This document shows positions 24,980 through 34,353 of a DNA stretch of 64,000 bases, in pieces. How positions within the stretch are numbered: the first letter of the stretch is position 1; each line of letters opens with the position of its first letter. The stretch comes from Muribaculaceae bacterium (GTDB taxonomy: Bacteria > Bacteroidota > Bacteroidia > Bacteroidales > Muribaculaceae), in the NCBI GenBank assembly GCA_017427945.1, contig JAFRRT010000002.1, positions 45,757 to 109,756 on the forward strand, written 5' to 3'. The notes under the pieces were generated by a model. It did no database searches, was not told the origin of the DNA, and worked only from the letters and a program-made list of their open reading frames with translations. The translations under genes were made by a program, and so were the position numbers.

Positions 24980-26632
24980 TCAGTCATTATGATTCATCAA
25001 GCAATCAAGGTATTCTTGAAGCGGTACTGATAGGTCTAATTTCTTTGCAATTATATCTCTTTTTTGGCTGACGTAATTGGGGGTATAATCAAGTGTGATG
25101 GCAATTTCAACATAGGAGAACCCGCAACACATAAGTTCAATGAATCTTAAATCTTTTTCTTTTAATTGAGGATTTTGTGCTAAATTGGCAATCATGTTGT
25201 GGTAATTCTTGTCAAGATGATTGCGCAGCGCTTTCCAGAATTCATCATTGGCAATATCACCGATGGTTTCTTTAATGCGTCTTCTGATTACTGAAGGTGA
25301 GTCCTTTTCACTGGCATCAATTGATGTCTGCATGAATTTCACCAGATTATAGACCAGTTCCCCTATGGCAGATTCTTTTGCCTCAAGTTTATCCAATAAA
25401 TCATCATGTGTGTTGAAAGAGGTTGGCTTAATCTCCTTCATGATGGCCTTGGTGCGTGCCATTTTGATGTGGTGGAACACAGCCAACATCAGTAGTGCTG
25501 CCAGAAAAACTATAGCCAATACAGTAACCATCCATTGCAAGTTGCTGATTCTGTGCTTGACCGCATTGCCCTGGATTTCATTATTGACATTTTCAATATG
25601 CTGTATCATATAGCGGTGCTGATTGTTCACTATCGAATCAGCCACCCTTTGGCTTTCACTTGAGTAATAATCATTTTGAGCAGGATATTTCTGTCTTTTC
25701 GCAATTATTGCGAGAATACTGTTCTTGCGAGTTTGAATCTGGCCCATGTGGTCATTAGCAGGATATCTCTCAGCGATATTAAGATAATATCTGGCCGAAT
25801 CAATCATGTCATCCATCACGTAAATGAAAGCCAAATCAATAATGAGGTCAAGATTCATGAATTTTGGATAATTATTGAGACATTTCAAAGCGATACGCTT
25901 AGCCTCGGAGCGTGTTGAGTCTTCCATTGATAGTTGTCGTGACCACAACTCATAGCAATTGACGATGCTTGAACTATCATTTAACTCTACTGCCAATTCT
26001 ATCGCTTCCTTGAAATAATCTTCAGCAGTGCCCCTGCCCGTAATGCCTACACAACCGGCCATATTGAACAAACAATTCTGCTGTTTGGGCTTATCTCCCA
26101 AGAGTTTATAATACTTCAGCGCATTACTGTATTTATCAAAACAGATTTCTTTGTCACCATAATATCTGCGGTATAAGTCAGCAATCCTCAAACTGCAGTA
26201 ACCCAGGTTGGCATAGTCCTTCTCGTCGGCGGTGGCTTCGGCATGCTTGTAGTAGAACATGGCGCTGTCGGGGTGGCCCAGTTCCTCCATGACGGCGCCC
26301 TTGTAGATGTAGGCGCGGGTGAACTTTTCACGCTCACGGGCGTGGGCACGGTAATAGCCCAGGGCGCGGTTGATGTCACTATCGCTGGTGGCAACGATGT
26401 AGCAGCGATAGCGGGCCTGGGTGAGCAGCAGGTCGCGGTAGGCACGGTCGCCCTCGTCGGTCAGACTGTCGGGCGGCAGTGCCTCGATGAGCGCCAGGGC
26501 GCTGTCAGGGGCCGGTTGCATGAGGCTGTCGGCTGCCACGAGCCGCGCGTCATAGCGGTGCGCACCACTGCACCCCATGACCACCGCCACAAGCATTAAA
26601 GCCAGCGATATGACTACTAACAGCTTTCTCAT
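24980..26632 (-). CDS. Lipoprotein-type TPR protein with transmembrane segment and LuxR-like HTH
   Basis: A 550-residue protein of a Bacteroidota-specific architecture. An N-terminal signal ends in a lipobox-like AVVMGC (Cys21). TPR-like helical repeats (about 35-340) follow, then one membrane helix (about 366-387), a cytoplasmic linker that may be coiled, and a C-terminal LuxR/sigma-4-like helix-turn-helix (about 488-545) with KEKDLRFIELMCCGFSYVEIA. The layout suggests a membrane-spanning sensor whose periplasmic TPR part detects a signal and whose HTH binds DNA. It lies directly upstream of the secreted-protein group, separated by its own terminator, and may regulate that group; this is inference from position. 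Confidence 0.85.
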   Translation of the reverse strand: MRKLLVVISLALMLVAVVMGCSGAHRYDARLVAADSLMQPAPDSALALIEALPPDSLTDEGDRAYRDLLLTQARYRCYIVATSDSDINRALGYYRAHAREREKFTRAYIYKGAVMEELGHPDSAMFYYKHAEATADEKDYANLGYCSLRIADLYRRYYGDKEICFDKYSNALKYYKLLGDKPKQQNCLFNMAGCVGITGRGTAEDYFKEAIELAVELNDSSSIVNCYELWSRQLSMEDSTRSEAKRIALKCLNNYPKFMNLDLIIDLAFIYVMDDMIDSARYYLNIAERYPANDHMGQIQTRKNSILAIIAKRQKYPAQNDYYSSESQRVADSIVNNQHRYMIQHIENVNNEIQGNAVKHRISNLQWMVTVLAIVFLAALLMLAVFHHIKMARTKAIMKEIKPTSFNTHDDLLDKLEAKESAIGELVYNLVKFMQTSIDASEKDSPSVIRRRIKETIGDIANDEFWKALRNHLDKNYHNMIANLAQNPQLKEKDLRFIELMCCGFSYVEIAITLDYTPNYVSQKRDIIAKKLDLSVPLQEYLDCLMNHND

Positions 26633-26696
26633 TCCCTAATAATATAACGCAATATCGTCTTGATTATTATTTTAGGCTTTAGGTGTAAGGAAGCCT

Positions 26697-26752
26697 CCGC
26701 ACACGTCGCCTAAAACATTGTGACCGTGCTGCGCACGGGAAAACTTGTGCGG
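26697..26752. repeat. Nested inverted repeat next to the heptamer array
   Basis: Outer arms CCGCACA (26697-26703) and TGTGCGG (26746-26752) enclose an inner 6-bp hairpin with a three-base loop, CCGTGCTGCGCACGG (26724-26738). Confidence 0.6.
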
Positions 26753-26758
26753 ATGCCC

Positions 26759-26800
26759 CCTAGAGCCTAAAGCCTAGAGCCTAATGCCTAGAGCCTAATG
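26759..26800. repeat. Six-unit CCTARWG heptamer array
   Basis: Six consecutive heptamers CCTAGAG, CCTAAAG, CCTAGAG, CCTAATG, CCTAGAG, CCTAATG without interruption. The same unit occurs in the 19.4-19.6 kb repeat block. Confidence 0.85.
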
Positions 26801-26977
26801 CCTCGCCTTAGCGTGATGAGTGAGGTATAGACATTAGTGGCTCTAAAGGAGTCAGGAAGCGTCCCAACCGATAACTGCCCTTATAAAACGTTAATTCCCA
26901 ACATCTATAAGGCTAGAAGTGATTTAGTCCTTATCCTTTCCTGTAAAGAAAAAATGTATTTCTTTTCTCCCGATGCA

Positions 26978-27007
26978 TTGATTTCCAAGAATTATTATGT
27001 AATTTTG
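26978..27007 (+). promoter_or_regulatory. Promoter of aroE-comEC
   Basis: TTG (26978-26980), 19-nt spacer, TAATTTTG (27000-27007); start near 27014, leader about 17 nt. Confidence 0.75.
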
Positions 27008-27030
27008 CCATCACTAAAACAAAGCACGTT

Positions 27031-27807
27031 ATGAAATCTCCACTCGACTGTAAACATGTGTACGGCCTGATAGGCTATCCGCTGGTTCATTCGTTCTCGA
27101 TGGACTACTTTAACCAGAAGTTCCTCGCCGAGGGCATCGACGCCCAGTACATCAACTTTGAAATTGAAGACTTAGGCCTATTATGGGAAATCATCGCTGA
27201 GTACCCCAATCTCAATGGCCTTAATGTCACAGCACCTTACAAAGAAAAGATTATCCAATACCTGGACTCGTTGGACGACGATGCCGACGAGATTCAAGCC
27301 GTTAACGTGGTGCGTTTCATTCGTGACAAGAAAAGCGGTGAACTCATCGAACTGCGAGGCTACAACAGCGATATAGCAGGATTTGAGAACACACTGGGAG
27401 ATGTGCTCAACCCACAACGAACCAGTGCAATGGTACTCGGTACTGGTGGAGCCGCCAAGGCGGTAAGTGCCGCCCTGCGCCACAGAGGTGTCGAAGTGCA
27501 GTTGGTCTCCCGTCGCAAGTCAGAGCACACACTGGTTTATGAAGAGATTACTCGTGCTATGGTGGCCAATTACAAAATCATTGTTAACGCCACCCCCCTC
27601 GGCAAATACCCCGACGAAGACCAATGTCCAGACTTCCCGTTCAGGTTCCTGACCAAGGAGCATTTTTGCTATGATCTCATCTACAACCCCGAGGAGACCT
27701 TGTTCTTAAAGAAGTCAGCACAATATGGTGCAGAGACCAAAAACGGCATAGAGATGCTGCTCTTGCAGGCTTTTGACTCCTACGAGATCTGGACTATGGA
27801 CGATTAA
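27031..27807 (+). CDS. aroE: Shikimate dehydrogenase
   Basis: A 258-residue enzyme that reduces 3-dehydroshikimate to shikimate with NADPH in the aromatic amino-acid pathway. The substrate domain starts YGLIGYPLVHSFSMDYFN (the conserved SxS pair is present), with the catalytic Lys in NVTAPYKE and the Asp in GYNSDIAGF. The Rossmann part has LGTGGAAKAV and VSRRKS. The length is typical of the short Bacteroidota AroE. comEC follows after 22 nt. Confidence 0.95.
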   Translation: MKSPLDCKHVYGLIGYPLVHSFSMDYFNQKFLAEGIDAQYINFEIEDLGLLWEIIAEYPNLNGLNVTAPYKEKIIQYLDSLDDDADEIQAVNVVRFIRDKKSGELIELRGYNSDIAGFENTLGDVLNPQRTSAMVLGTGGAAKAVSAALRHRGVEVQLVSRRKSEHTLVYEEITRAMVANYKIIVNATPLGKYPDEDQCPDFPFRFLTKEHFCYDLIYNPEETLFLKKSAQYGAETKNGIEMLLLQAFDSYEIWTMDD

Positions 27808-27829
27808 TCATCCTTTCTACAAGCCCCTG

Positions 27830-29890
27830 ATGTCCACCCCGACGGTATTATCACGGATTCCGGTTTTACGCATCCTGTTGCCGTTCGCTGTGGGCATTCT
27901 TATTCATCAGCTGTGGCACACGCTTTGGACCCCGTTGTTGCTTGTAATTGCCGTCATCGGCATTTATCTTTTTCTTGTTGCCAAATCAAAGACTCCTCAA
28001 GAACGCCTGAAGATACGTCCCTATTTTTCATTGCCTTTAGCCCTGGCGGCATTGGCACTCGGCTGGTTATGCGCAGTCATTCACTGTCCACCACGGCTCA
28101 CCGATACTCAACGAACCAATCATGTCATCTCGGGACGTGTTGTTGACCTCGATTACACCGACTTCTCGATGAGAATGACGGTCGATGTGATTGACGGTAC
28201 TGTGCCCCGTTTTAAGGTTCTGCTATCAACTCGAGGGTGTGACTACACGATGCGTGCGGGAGACCTTGTGGCATGGGCTGCGTCGCTTGAAGAGATAGGC
28301 AACATGGGAAATCCAGGCGAGATGGACTATGCATCTTACATGCTCAACAATGAGGGAATCCGCTACCATCAACATCTGCCGTTAGGTCAGGTCAGACGCA
28401 TCGGGCACTCACCCACCCTTTTGACCAAGTTGGCCAACACACGTCGCAACATGCGGCAGATGGTGTTCAATTCACAGCTGTCTCCGTCGGCAGCACATTT
28501 TGTGACAGCTTTGCTATTAGGCGACAGCCGTAGCATTGACAAAGCCACACGCCAGGAATTCTCGGCAGCAGGAGTGGCTCATGTGTTGGCATTGAGCGGT
28601 CTGCATGTGGGCTTGATTTCCCTCATCATTTGGTGGTTGCTGTTTCCGTTGGATCACATCCGCCTCAGGAAACTGCGCCTGGTCATCACACTTGCAGCCA
28701 TCGCTATGTTTGCCGTATTCACAGGCCTTTCTCCCAGTGTGATTCGAGCCACTATAATGATTGGTGTTGCTTTTGCATCTCTTATTTTTCACCGACGGTC
28801 GATATCGCTCAACGCACTTGCCCTGGCAGCACTTGCCATCCTTGTATTCTCGCCCTCGTCAATCTATAGCGTGGGATTTCAATTGAGTTTCATCACCGTC
28901 GGGGCCATATTGCTATTGGCTCAGCGTCCTGTGGCATTCTGCAGCGGCAACAAGTTGGTTAACAGCGTTGTTTCTATTGTACTCACCTCCCTTGTGGCGA
29001 TGCTGGCAACAGTGGCTTTGACCGCCCATTATTTCCATACCATTTCGCTGATGTCCGTACTTGCCAATCTGCTCATCCTGCCTGTCCTGCCTGTGTTCAT
29101 GGTTCTCGCTGCACTTTTCGTGCTGGTAACGGCAGCGGGAATGGAATGGCAGCTGTTGAACAAGGCCATTGATGGCATATACGCATACATCCATTGGTCA
29201 ACCGGAGCTGTCAACGGTTTGCCTTTATCCCACATTGGAGGCGTGTATGTAAGCGCTTTTGGAGTTGTCGCCTATTTTGTAGCTATGACATTCTTACTCC
29301 TGTGGCTTTACCGACGTAACTACCGTTACTTGATATGGGCAGGTTGTGCGCTTGTCGTTTTGTTGGCCCACTCGCTGTGGGTTGATCACAACACACCACG
29401 CAAGGGCTTTGTCATCTTCAACTCTTACACTTCAACTCCAGTCCTGTACTTTGACAACGACACAGCTTACGTCTGGACGCCCGAGGGCGAACAACTCGAC
29501 TCAGCGACTTTCTCACGCTATCATGCCGGTTTTCTTGCCCGCTACAGCATCGGAGCGTTGCAGTTCATCAACGAGGGTGATACTTTACGCCTCAAGAATG
29601 CTTTAATCAAACCGCCTCTAGCCCACCTGATGGGACAGCGCATACTTGCTGTTGGCAGCGGCAAGTGGAAACATGCGACTACCGACCACAAGCTAACCTT
29701 GGATGATATTATCGTTACTAAACGTTTCCGCGGCACTGCCGCCAAATTGCAGGAGCTATACAACTTTAAGCACCTCATTCTTTCAGGCGCGCTTCAGGAA
29801 AAGAAGTTGTTGCTGCATGAATGCGACAGCCTCGGCATCGAGGTGCATGACCTTGCAACACAAGGGGCGCTTGTAACAAGCACCCGATAA
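27830..29890 (+). CDS. comEC: ComEC/Rec2-family DNA uptake channel protein
   Basis: A 686-residue polytopic membrane protein. An N-terminal DUF4131-like region (GNPGEMDYASYMLNNEGI) precedes the competence domain, whose signature reads FVTALLLGDSR and then AAGVAHVLALSGLHVGLI. About ten membrane helices follow, then a soluble tail of about 160 residues. The tail lacks an HxHxDH metal site, so the metallo-beta-lactamase-type nuclease domain found in many ComEC proteins is missing or degenerate. ComEC carries single-stranded DNA across the inner membrane during transformation. The ATG at 27830 was preferred over an in-frame start at 27773 inside aroE. Confidence 0.9.
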   Translation: MSTPTVLSRIPVLRILLPFAVGILIHQLWHTLWTPLLLVIAVIGIYLFLVAKSKTPQERLKIRPYFSLPLALAALALGWLCAVIHCPPRLTDTQRTNHVISGRVVDLDYTDFSMRMTVDVIDGTVPRFKVLLSTRGCDYTMRAGDLVAWAASLEEIGNMGNPGEMDYASYMLNNEGIRYHQHLPLGQVRRIGHSPTLLTKLANTRRNMRQMVFNSQLSPSAAHFVTALLLGDSRSIDKATRQEFSAAGVAHVLALSGLHVGLISLIIWWLLFPLDHIRLRKLRLVITLAAIAMFAVFTGLSPSVIRATIMIGVAFASLIFHRRSISLNALALAALAILVFSPSSIYSVGFQLSFITVGAILLLAQRPVAFCSGNKLVNSVVSIVLTSLVAMLATVALTAHYFHTISLMSVLANLLILPVLPVFMVLAALFVLVTAAGMEWQLLNKAIDGIYAYIHWSTGAVNGLPLSHIGGVYVSAFGVVAYFVAMTFLLLWLYRRNYRYLIWAGCALVVLLAHSLWVDHNTPRKGFVIFNSYTSTPVLYFDNDTAYVWTPEGEQLDSATFSRYHAGFLARYSIGALQFINEGDTLRLKNALIKPPLAHLMGQRILAVGSGKWKHATTDHKLTLDDIIVTKRFRGTAAKLQELYNFKHLILSGALQEKKLLLHECDSLGIEVHDLATQGALVTSTR

Positions 29891-29916
29891 AACAATAGGG
29901 GCTGGGATTGATAGTA

Positions 29917-30573
29917 TTAAATCAGGTGGATTTCCTGCAGATAGGCATAAAGGCCCGTGGCGAGGCCGTAGATAGACAACAGCAGGACGATTATACCGAT
30001 AATTCGGTTAATTAGCCACATGGAGCGAATATTGAAGTGGGTGCGCACTTTATCGACAAAGAAAGTGATGACAGCCCACCACAACAAAGCGCCGACAACA
30101 ATGAAAGCATATCCCAAAATGATATGATAGAACTTGTACTCGGGCAAGGGGAATCCAAAGCGCGCGAACAGCGGAATAATCAGGAACATGATGAGCGGAT
30201 TACTCAATGTGAACAGGAATCCGGTGACCATGTCACGCCAATGGTCTTCACGCTGGTCAAGGCTTTCCTTAATCTGGCTTACCGGGTTATGGACAATCAT
30301 GTAAATGGCATAGACGATAAGGATGATACTACCCACAACCTGCAGAATATTCACATGATCGGCAATGAAATCAGTCACCAATGAGATGCCCAGTCCAGTC
30401 AGCAGGCAGTAGAAGAGGTCACTGGCGGCAGCGCCCACTCCCGTGAAGAAGCCTGAATTGCGACCCTTATTCAGCGTACGCTGGACACACAGGATGCCAA
30501 TAGGACCCATGGGAGCCGACAGGAAGACTCCAATCGACACACATCCGATGATTATTGATATTATTGTACCCAC
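29917..30573 (-). CDS. LysE-family amino-acid/metabolite exporter
   Basis: A 218-residue inner-membrane protein with six hydrophobic segments. The family start is visible as SAPMGPIGILCVQRTLNKGRN, followed by GVGAAASDLFYCLL. LysE and RhtB proteins export amino acids or small metabolites with the proton gradient; the substrate here is unknown. The gene converges on comEC with a 26-nt gap. A TACCTTTG -7 element lies at 30601-30608 on the minus strand, giving a leader of about 20 nt. Confidence 0.9.
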   Translation of the reverse strand: MGTIISIIIGCVSIGVFLSAPMGPIGILCVQRTLNKGRNSGFFTGVGAAASDLFYCLLTGLGISLVTDFIADHVNILQVVGSIILIVYAIYMIVHNPVSQIKESLDQREDHWRDMVTGFLFTLSNPLIMFLIIPLFARFGFPLPEYKFYHIILGYAFIVVGALLWWAVITFFVDKVRTHFNIRSMWLINRIIGIIVLLLSIYGLATGLYAYLQEIHLI

Positions 30574-30801
30574 TGGTGGAGGTTCATATCTTAAAACCTA
30601 CAAAGGTACAAAAAAGTTTTCAGTTGTGAGTGTCGGTTGCCACTTTTTTTGTCTAGCAATTTTCCTCATTGCAATGCGGTCATTTGTCACAGATTCATCC
30701 CGCAAAAACGATAAATTTTGCGTGAAACTAGGACAACGAGTAAATAGGATGATATACATGTAGTTGCGCCCTAACACAACACTACTTCCCGCAACCAAAA
30801 A

Positions 30802-31428
30802 TCATAAGTGTCTAGGATATTTGCCAATGATTGTGATTTGGGGCCGACGCGACAATTCCCCAGGGTTGGTTCCGGGCAAGCCTTCAGGAACCGCCATTCC
30901 TCGAGAGGAGTAAAAGTCTTTCCAATAGTCGGTCACCTCGCCGGTCTCATCATGGAATGACATCGGCACAGTTTCGAAAACAAGAACTCCCTCATGCGTC
31001 ACATAGCACATCTGCACCAATTCGCTACAATATACTGCGCTATCACCCGGCAAGAACAAATCATCATAGGGCTTGCCCACCATGCTCAAACATCGCGACA
31101 CAGACGCCTCGACGTCAAAATCCACATTGACTCTACCCAGCAGCACACATGGATTATCTGTCAGGAAAGAGTCCAAAGGCGTGAGGCAGACTGCCGGCTT
31201 GACCGCCTCAATAACATAAAGCGAGCCGTCATCACTACCCATGAGGTGAACGACGGCCACATGGTCTATGGGCAGTCCCTGCACACCGCTTGTCACAGCA
31301 GTAATCGCATTGGCCGTGTCGCTGCAACAAAAGAGCAGGTCACCCTCGTGCAGCACCTGACTTGCCAACGGCAAACAGGCGCACAATGACAACAATAGTG
31401 CAATGATTTTAGTACCAGTTGACGCCAT
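30802..31428 (-). CDS. YiiX/YebB-like permuted NlpC/P60 cysteine hydrolase, exported
   Basis: A 208-residue protein with a signal peptide (about 1-24, KIIALLLSLCACLPLASQ). The circularly permuted papain fold shows GDLLF (29-33), the catalytic His in IDHVAVV (His56) and the Cys in YCSELV (Cys134). Such enzymes cut amide or ester bonds in peptidoglycan or acyl substrates. Its start lies inside the last codons of lptD (20-nt overlap in another frame), so its translation is likely coupled to LptD. This coupling suggests a role in envelope biogenesis. Confidence 0.85.
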   Translation of the reverse strand: MASTGTKIIALLLSLCACLPLASQVLHEGDLLFCCSDTANAITAVTSGVQGLPIDHVAVVHLMGSDDGSLYVIEAVKPAVCLTPLDSFLTDNPCVLLGRVNVDFDVEASVSRCLSMVGKPYDDLFLPGDSAVYCSELVQMCYVTHEGVLVFETVPMSFHDETGEVTDYWKDFYSSRGMAVPEGLPGTNPGELSRRPQITIIGKYPRHL

Positions 31429-34129
31429 TACTCAAACTGGAGTGCTTGTCATACTTGACGTCTTGCAGGATGGACGACTTGACAGCAATATGGAAGTTAT
31501 AGCTCTTGTATGGGCCCACCGGCACAAAGCTGGCGCTCATCTCAAAGCAGTGCATCTGACGAGAGATGCTACAATTCATATAGGCAATCTTGTGGGTATC
31601 GAAATTGTAGCTTGCCGAGGCCGTGAGTGACCAGTTTTTGGTCGGACGGATGCTGGCATTGAAACTCAGGTTCTGAGTGAATTTGCCGTTATATTCCAAC
31701 TTGTCATAGTTGAAAGTGCCATAGCCATAGGACAACGAGTAGTTGACAGTCAAGTTCCATGGGCAATCCCACTTGGCATAGCCGTCAATGAGTTCCAAAT
31801 CGGTCGTCGGACCCGTTCCTTCCTCGTCATTTTCCTTATTGATGCCGTCTCGGTTGACGTCGCCCTGGGGCTTGTTTTTCTCGTCCTTGGTCTTATCCTT
31901 GTCACGTTTACGCTTGAAGGTATCGTTATTGAACGTATAAGAGAAAGATGTTCCGGTGCTGGACAACCTACCCCATCCACCTCCGTTAAACAGACGCAGC
32001 TTGTTGATTCTCACGGGAGCGCCCGACTCATTGAGGGCATACTTGTAAACGTCCCAGGTCGCACTCAGGTTGAGGTTGAATCCCTTGGTCAGTCGCAGCA
32101 TGATACTGGTGTTGAGATTGCTCCACTTCATGGAGTCGGCAGCCAGGTTGCATGACTGAGTTAAGGTAAAATTCTCAATGAGTGAAATTTTCTTGTAACC
32201 TGTGCTGTCGGTCTCACTCTTGACCTTAGCCTCGAGGTTGTTGGCGATGTTGAATGAGATAGTACCCGACTTGCCGCTTGGCGCATTGCCGTACAAGGCG
32301 TGCTGGAAATAGCTGTAACGTACAGGTTCTATCCTGCCGTCACTCATCACCTTGTCATAGTTGCCGTAGTAACCCCAGAACGGGTCGCCGAAGTCGGGAG
32401 TCGCCGAGAACGAAATCGAGGGTGTCATCACGTGACGCACCATCTGCAGTTTCTCACTCAATTTACCCAGGAACTTCATGGGTTTGAAGAAACCATAAAC
32501 CTTGGTACTCAGCGTTACAGCGAAATTAAAGTCGAAGATGTTATAGAAGCCATAGGTTGTATCTCGCACCACAGCACTGGAGTTGGGATCCCACTGCTGA
32601 CGAATCTTGCTCGTATACATGCGGTCATTCATTGTAATCGACGGCGTGACGTTGAAATACTTCATCACATTGAACGTCGCTTGCACGGGCATCGTGTGGC
32701 TCATTCCGTTGCGCCAGTCCTTGACAAGACTCTTGTGCATGAACTCGTCTTGCTTGGCAGTCAATGAATTCTGGAATTTACCGTTATAGCTAATCTTGAT
32801 TTTCTCATACCACTTTTCGTCACCAACTGAGCGTTTGCGTTTGAACGGAGCCGTCTGCGCCATATTGATGGTGATATTGGGGAACGAGACGGTGATGGTA
32901 GAGTCGGCGGTACGCTGTGAGATATTGGCGTTTGTCGAGATAGTCCACTTGGAATTGGGAATCTTGTAGGTCAGGTTCACCGTACTACTCTTGGTATTCT
33001 CGGTAAAGGCGTTGGTGTAGTACGTGTTCAGGCTATTTCGAGAATAGCCGGTAGTGGCAAAGTTCACACTTGCCGAGAAATTCAAGTAGGGGTTGGCTTT
33101 CTGGTTCTGGCTATGGCTCCACAACACCTGGAAATTGTGCATCTTGTTATAGTCTGGGTCACCCTTCAAGCCTGTAATGGTCGTCAAGTAGTTGACGCTG
33201 AACGAACCGGAATACTTGTATCGTCTTGAATATGACGACTGCGCCGACAAGCCCCAAGAGCCACGGGTATAGATCTCACCCGTGATGGCAAGGTCGGCGT
33301 GTTGGCCCAATGCCAGATAATAACCGCCATTACGCAGGTAAAAGCCTCGATTATAGTCCTCACCGAAAGTAGGCACCAGAATACCGCTCTGGTACTTCTC
33401 ACTAAAGGGGAAATAACCGAAAGGCACCGCAATGGGCAAAGGCAAGTCCTCGAGCACCATATAAGCAGGACCTGTCACGACATTCTGCTTGGGTTTGACC
33501 TTGGCCTTGGTCAACTGGAAATAAAAGTGCGGGTGCTCATGGTCATCACAGGTGGTGTAACGGCCATCCTTAATGTAATAGTAATCGTCTTCAGTCTTCT
33601 TGGTGATTCCGCCAGTCAGGTAACCTTCGCCCTGTTCAGTAACGATGTCGGTAATATAGCCGCGTTTAGTCTTGAAATTGTACTTCATCACGCGGGACTC
33701 ATACTCACCGCTGGCATCTTTGAAAACAGGATTGCCGACCAACTCACCTACACTGTCGGGGACACCGATTGCCTGGACTTGACTGCTGTCCATATCCATA
33801 CTGATCTGCGATGCGCTCATGTCAATGTCGCCATACAGGATTTTGCTGCCGCCATACATCACCGCGTGGTTACGGCCGAAGAGGATGATACTGTCCTTGG
33901 CGTTGAACTCCACCACATGGTCAAGGTCCACGCGTTCGCGGACAAAGCGGCTTGTGTCACTGCGCAGCGGCACAACAGCAGCAGCCGAGTCACCCTCAGC
34001 CTTAACGATTGAGTCAATTGTCTGGGTCAGGTCAAGAGAGTTTGCCGTTATCTGGCCATGCGACAACAGGGGCAACAGCATGAACGCCGCCACCATAGAC
34101 AGGATAATATGCAGACTTCTCGTCGTCAA
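31409..34129 (-). CDS. lptD: LPS-assembly outer membrane protein LptD
   Basis: A 906-residue outer-membrane protein of the Bacteroidota LptD type. A signal peptide ends about residue 26. An OstA/LptA-like beta-jellyroll (about 70-230, with VMYGGSKILYGD) precedes the large barrel (about 240-906), which ends in an aromatic NWY. LptD, with the lipoprotein LptE, places LPS in the outer leaflet. The start is a TTG at 34129: no upstream ATG is in frame, and the promoter (-7 at 34159-34166) puts the transcript start about 20 nt before it. A lysine/aspartate-rich stretch near residue 745-770 is a low-complexity loop. Confidence 0.9.
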   Translation of the reverse strand: MTTRSLHIILSMVAAFMLLPLLSHGQITANSLDLTQTIDSIVKAEGDSAAAVVPLRSDTSRFVRERVDLDHVVEFNAKDSIILFGRNHAVMYGGSKILYGDIDMSASQISMDMDSSQVQAIGVPDSVGELVGNPVFKDASGEYESRVMKYNFKTKRGYITDIVTEQGEGYLTGGITKKTEDDYYYIKDGRYTTCDDHEHPHFYFQLTKAKVKPKQNVVTGPAYMVLEDLPLPIAVPFGYFPFSEKYQSGILVPTFGEDYNRGFYLRNGGYYLALGQHADLAITGEIYTRGSWGLSAQSSYSRRYKYSGSFSVNYLTTITGLKGDPDYNKMHNFQVLWSHSQNQKANPYLNFSASVNFATTGYSRNSLNTYYTNAFTENTKSSTVNLTYKIPNSKWTISTNANISQRTADSTITVSFPNITINMAQTAPFKRKRSVGDEKWYEKIKISYNGKFQNSLTAKQDEFMHKSLVKDWRNGMSHTMPVQATFNVMKYFNVTPSITMNDRMYTSKIRQQWDPNSSAVVRDTTYGFYNIFDFNFAVTLSTKVYGFFKPMKFLGKLSEKLQMVRHVMTPSISFSATPDFGDPFWGYYGNYDKVMSDGRIEPVRYSYFQHALYGNAPSGKSGTISFNIANNLEAKVKSETDSTGYKKISLIENFTLTQSCNLAADSMKWSNLNTSIMLRLTKGFNLNLSATWDVYKYALNESGAPVRINKLRLFNGGGWGRLSSTGTSFSYTFNNDTFKRKRDKDKTKDEKNKPQGDVNRDGINKENDEEGTGPTTDLELIDGYAKWDCPWNLTVNYSLSYGYGTFNYDKLEYNGKFTQNLSFNASIRPTKNWSLTASASYNFDTHKIAYMNCSISRQMHCFEMSASFVPVGPYKSYNFHIAVKSSILQDVKYDKHSSLSNGVNWY

Positions 34130-34158
34130 TGCTATCCTTTTATTCTTGGAATAACCTG

Positions 34159-34191
34159 CAAAATTACTATAATCTCAGCATTTGATAGCAA
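34159..34191 (-). promoter_or_regulatory. Promoter of lptD
   Basis: Minus strand: TTG (34189-34191), 22-nt spacer, TAATTTTG (34159-34166). It fixes the lptD start as the TTG at 34129. Confidence 0.65.
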
Positions 34192-34312
34192 GGTACTGCA
34201 AATTTATTGCCAAGAAATGTCTGCTTTTTGTTTTTATTATCGTTTTTTAATGTCAGTTTTGAAAAAAAGCATTCTTAGTACGTTTCTTTCCAAGAAAAGA
34301 TGTAACTTTGTA

Positions 34313-34320
34313 CATCAAAA
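34313..34320 (+). promoter_or_regulatory. -7 element of the priA promoter
   Basis: TAACTTTG; no exact TTG at the expected -33 distance. The start near 34327 would leave a 27-nt leader. Confidence 0.5.
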
Positions 34321-34353
34321 CCATAGTCATCAAAATCCCTTTTTCTATCACAA

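Larger units (their letters stand above)
26633..27030. other. Intergenic region with structured repeat block before aroE
   Basis: A 398-bp gap between divergent genes. It contains an inverted heptamer fragment (TTAGGCTTTAGG, 26672-26683), a nested hairpin, a six-unit heptamer array and the aroE promoter. No small gene could be supported in the rest. Confidence 0.6.
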
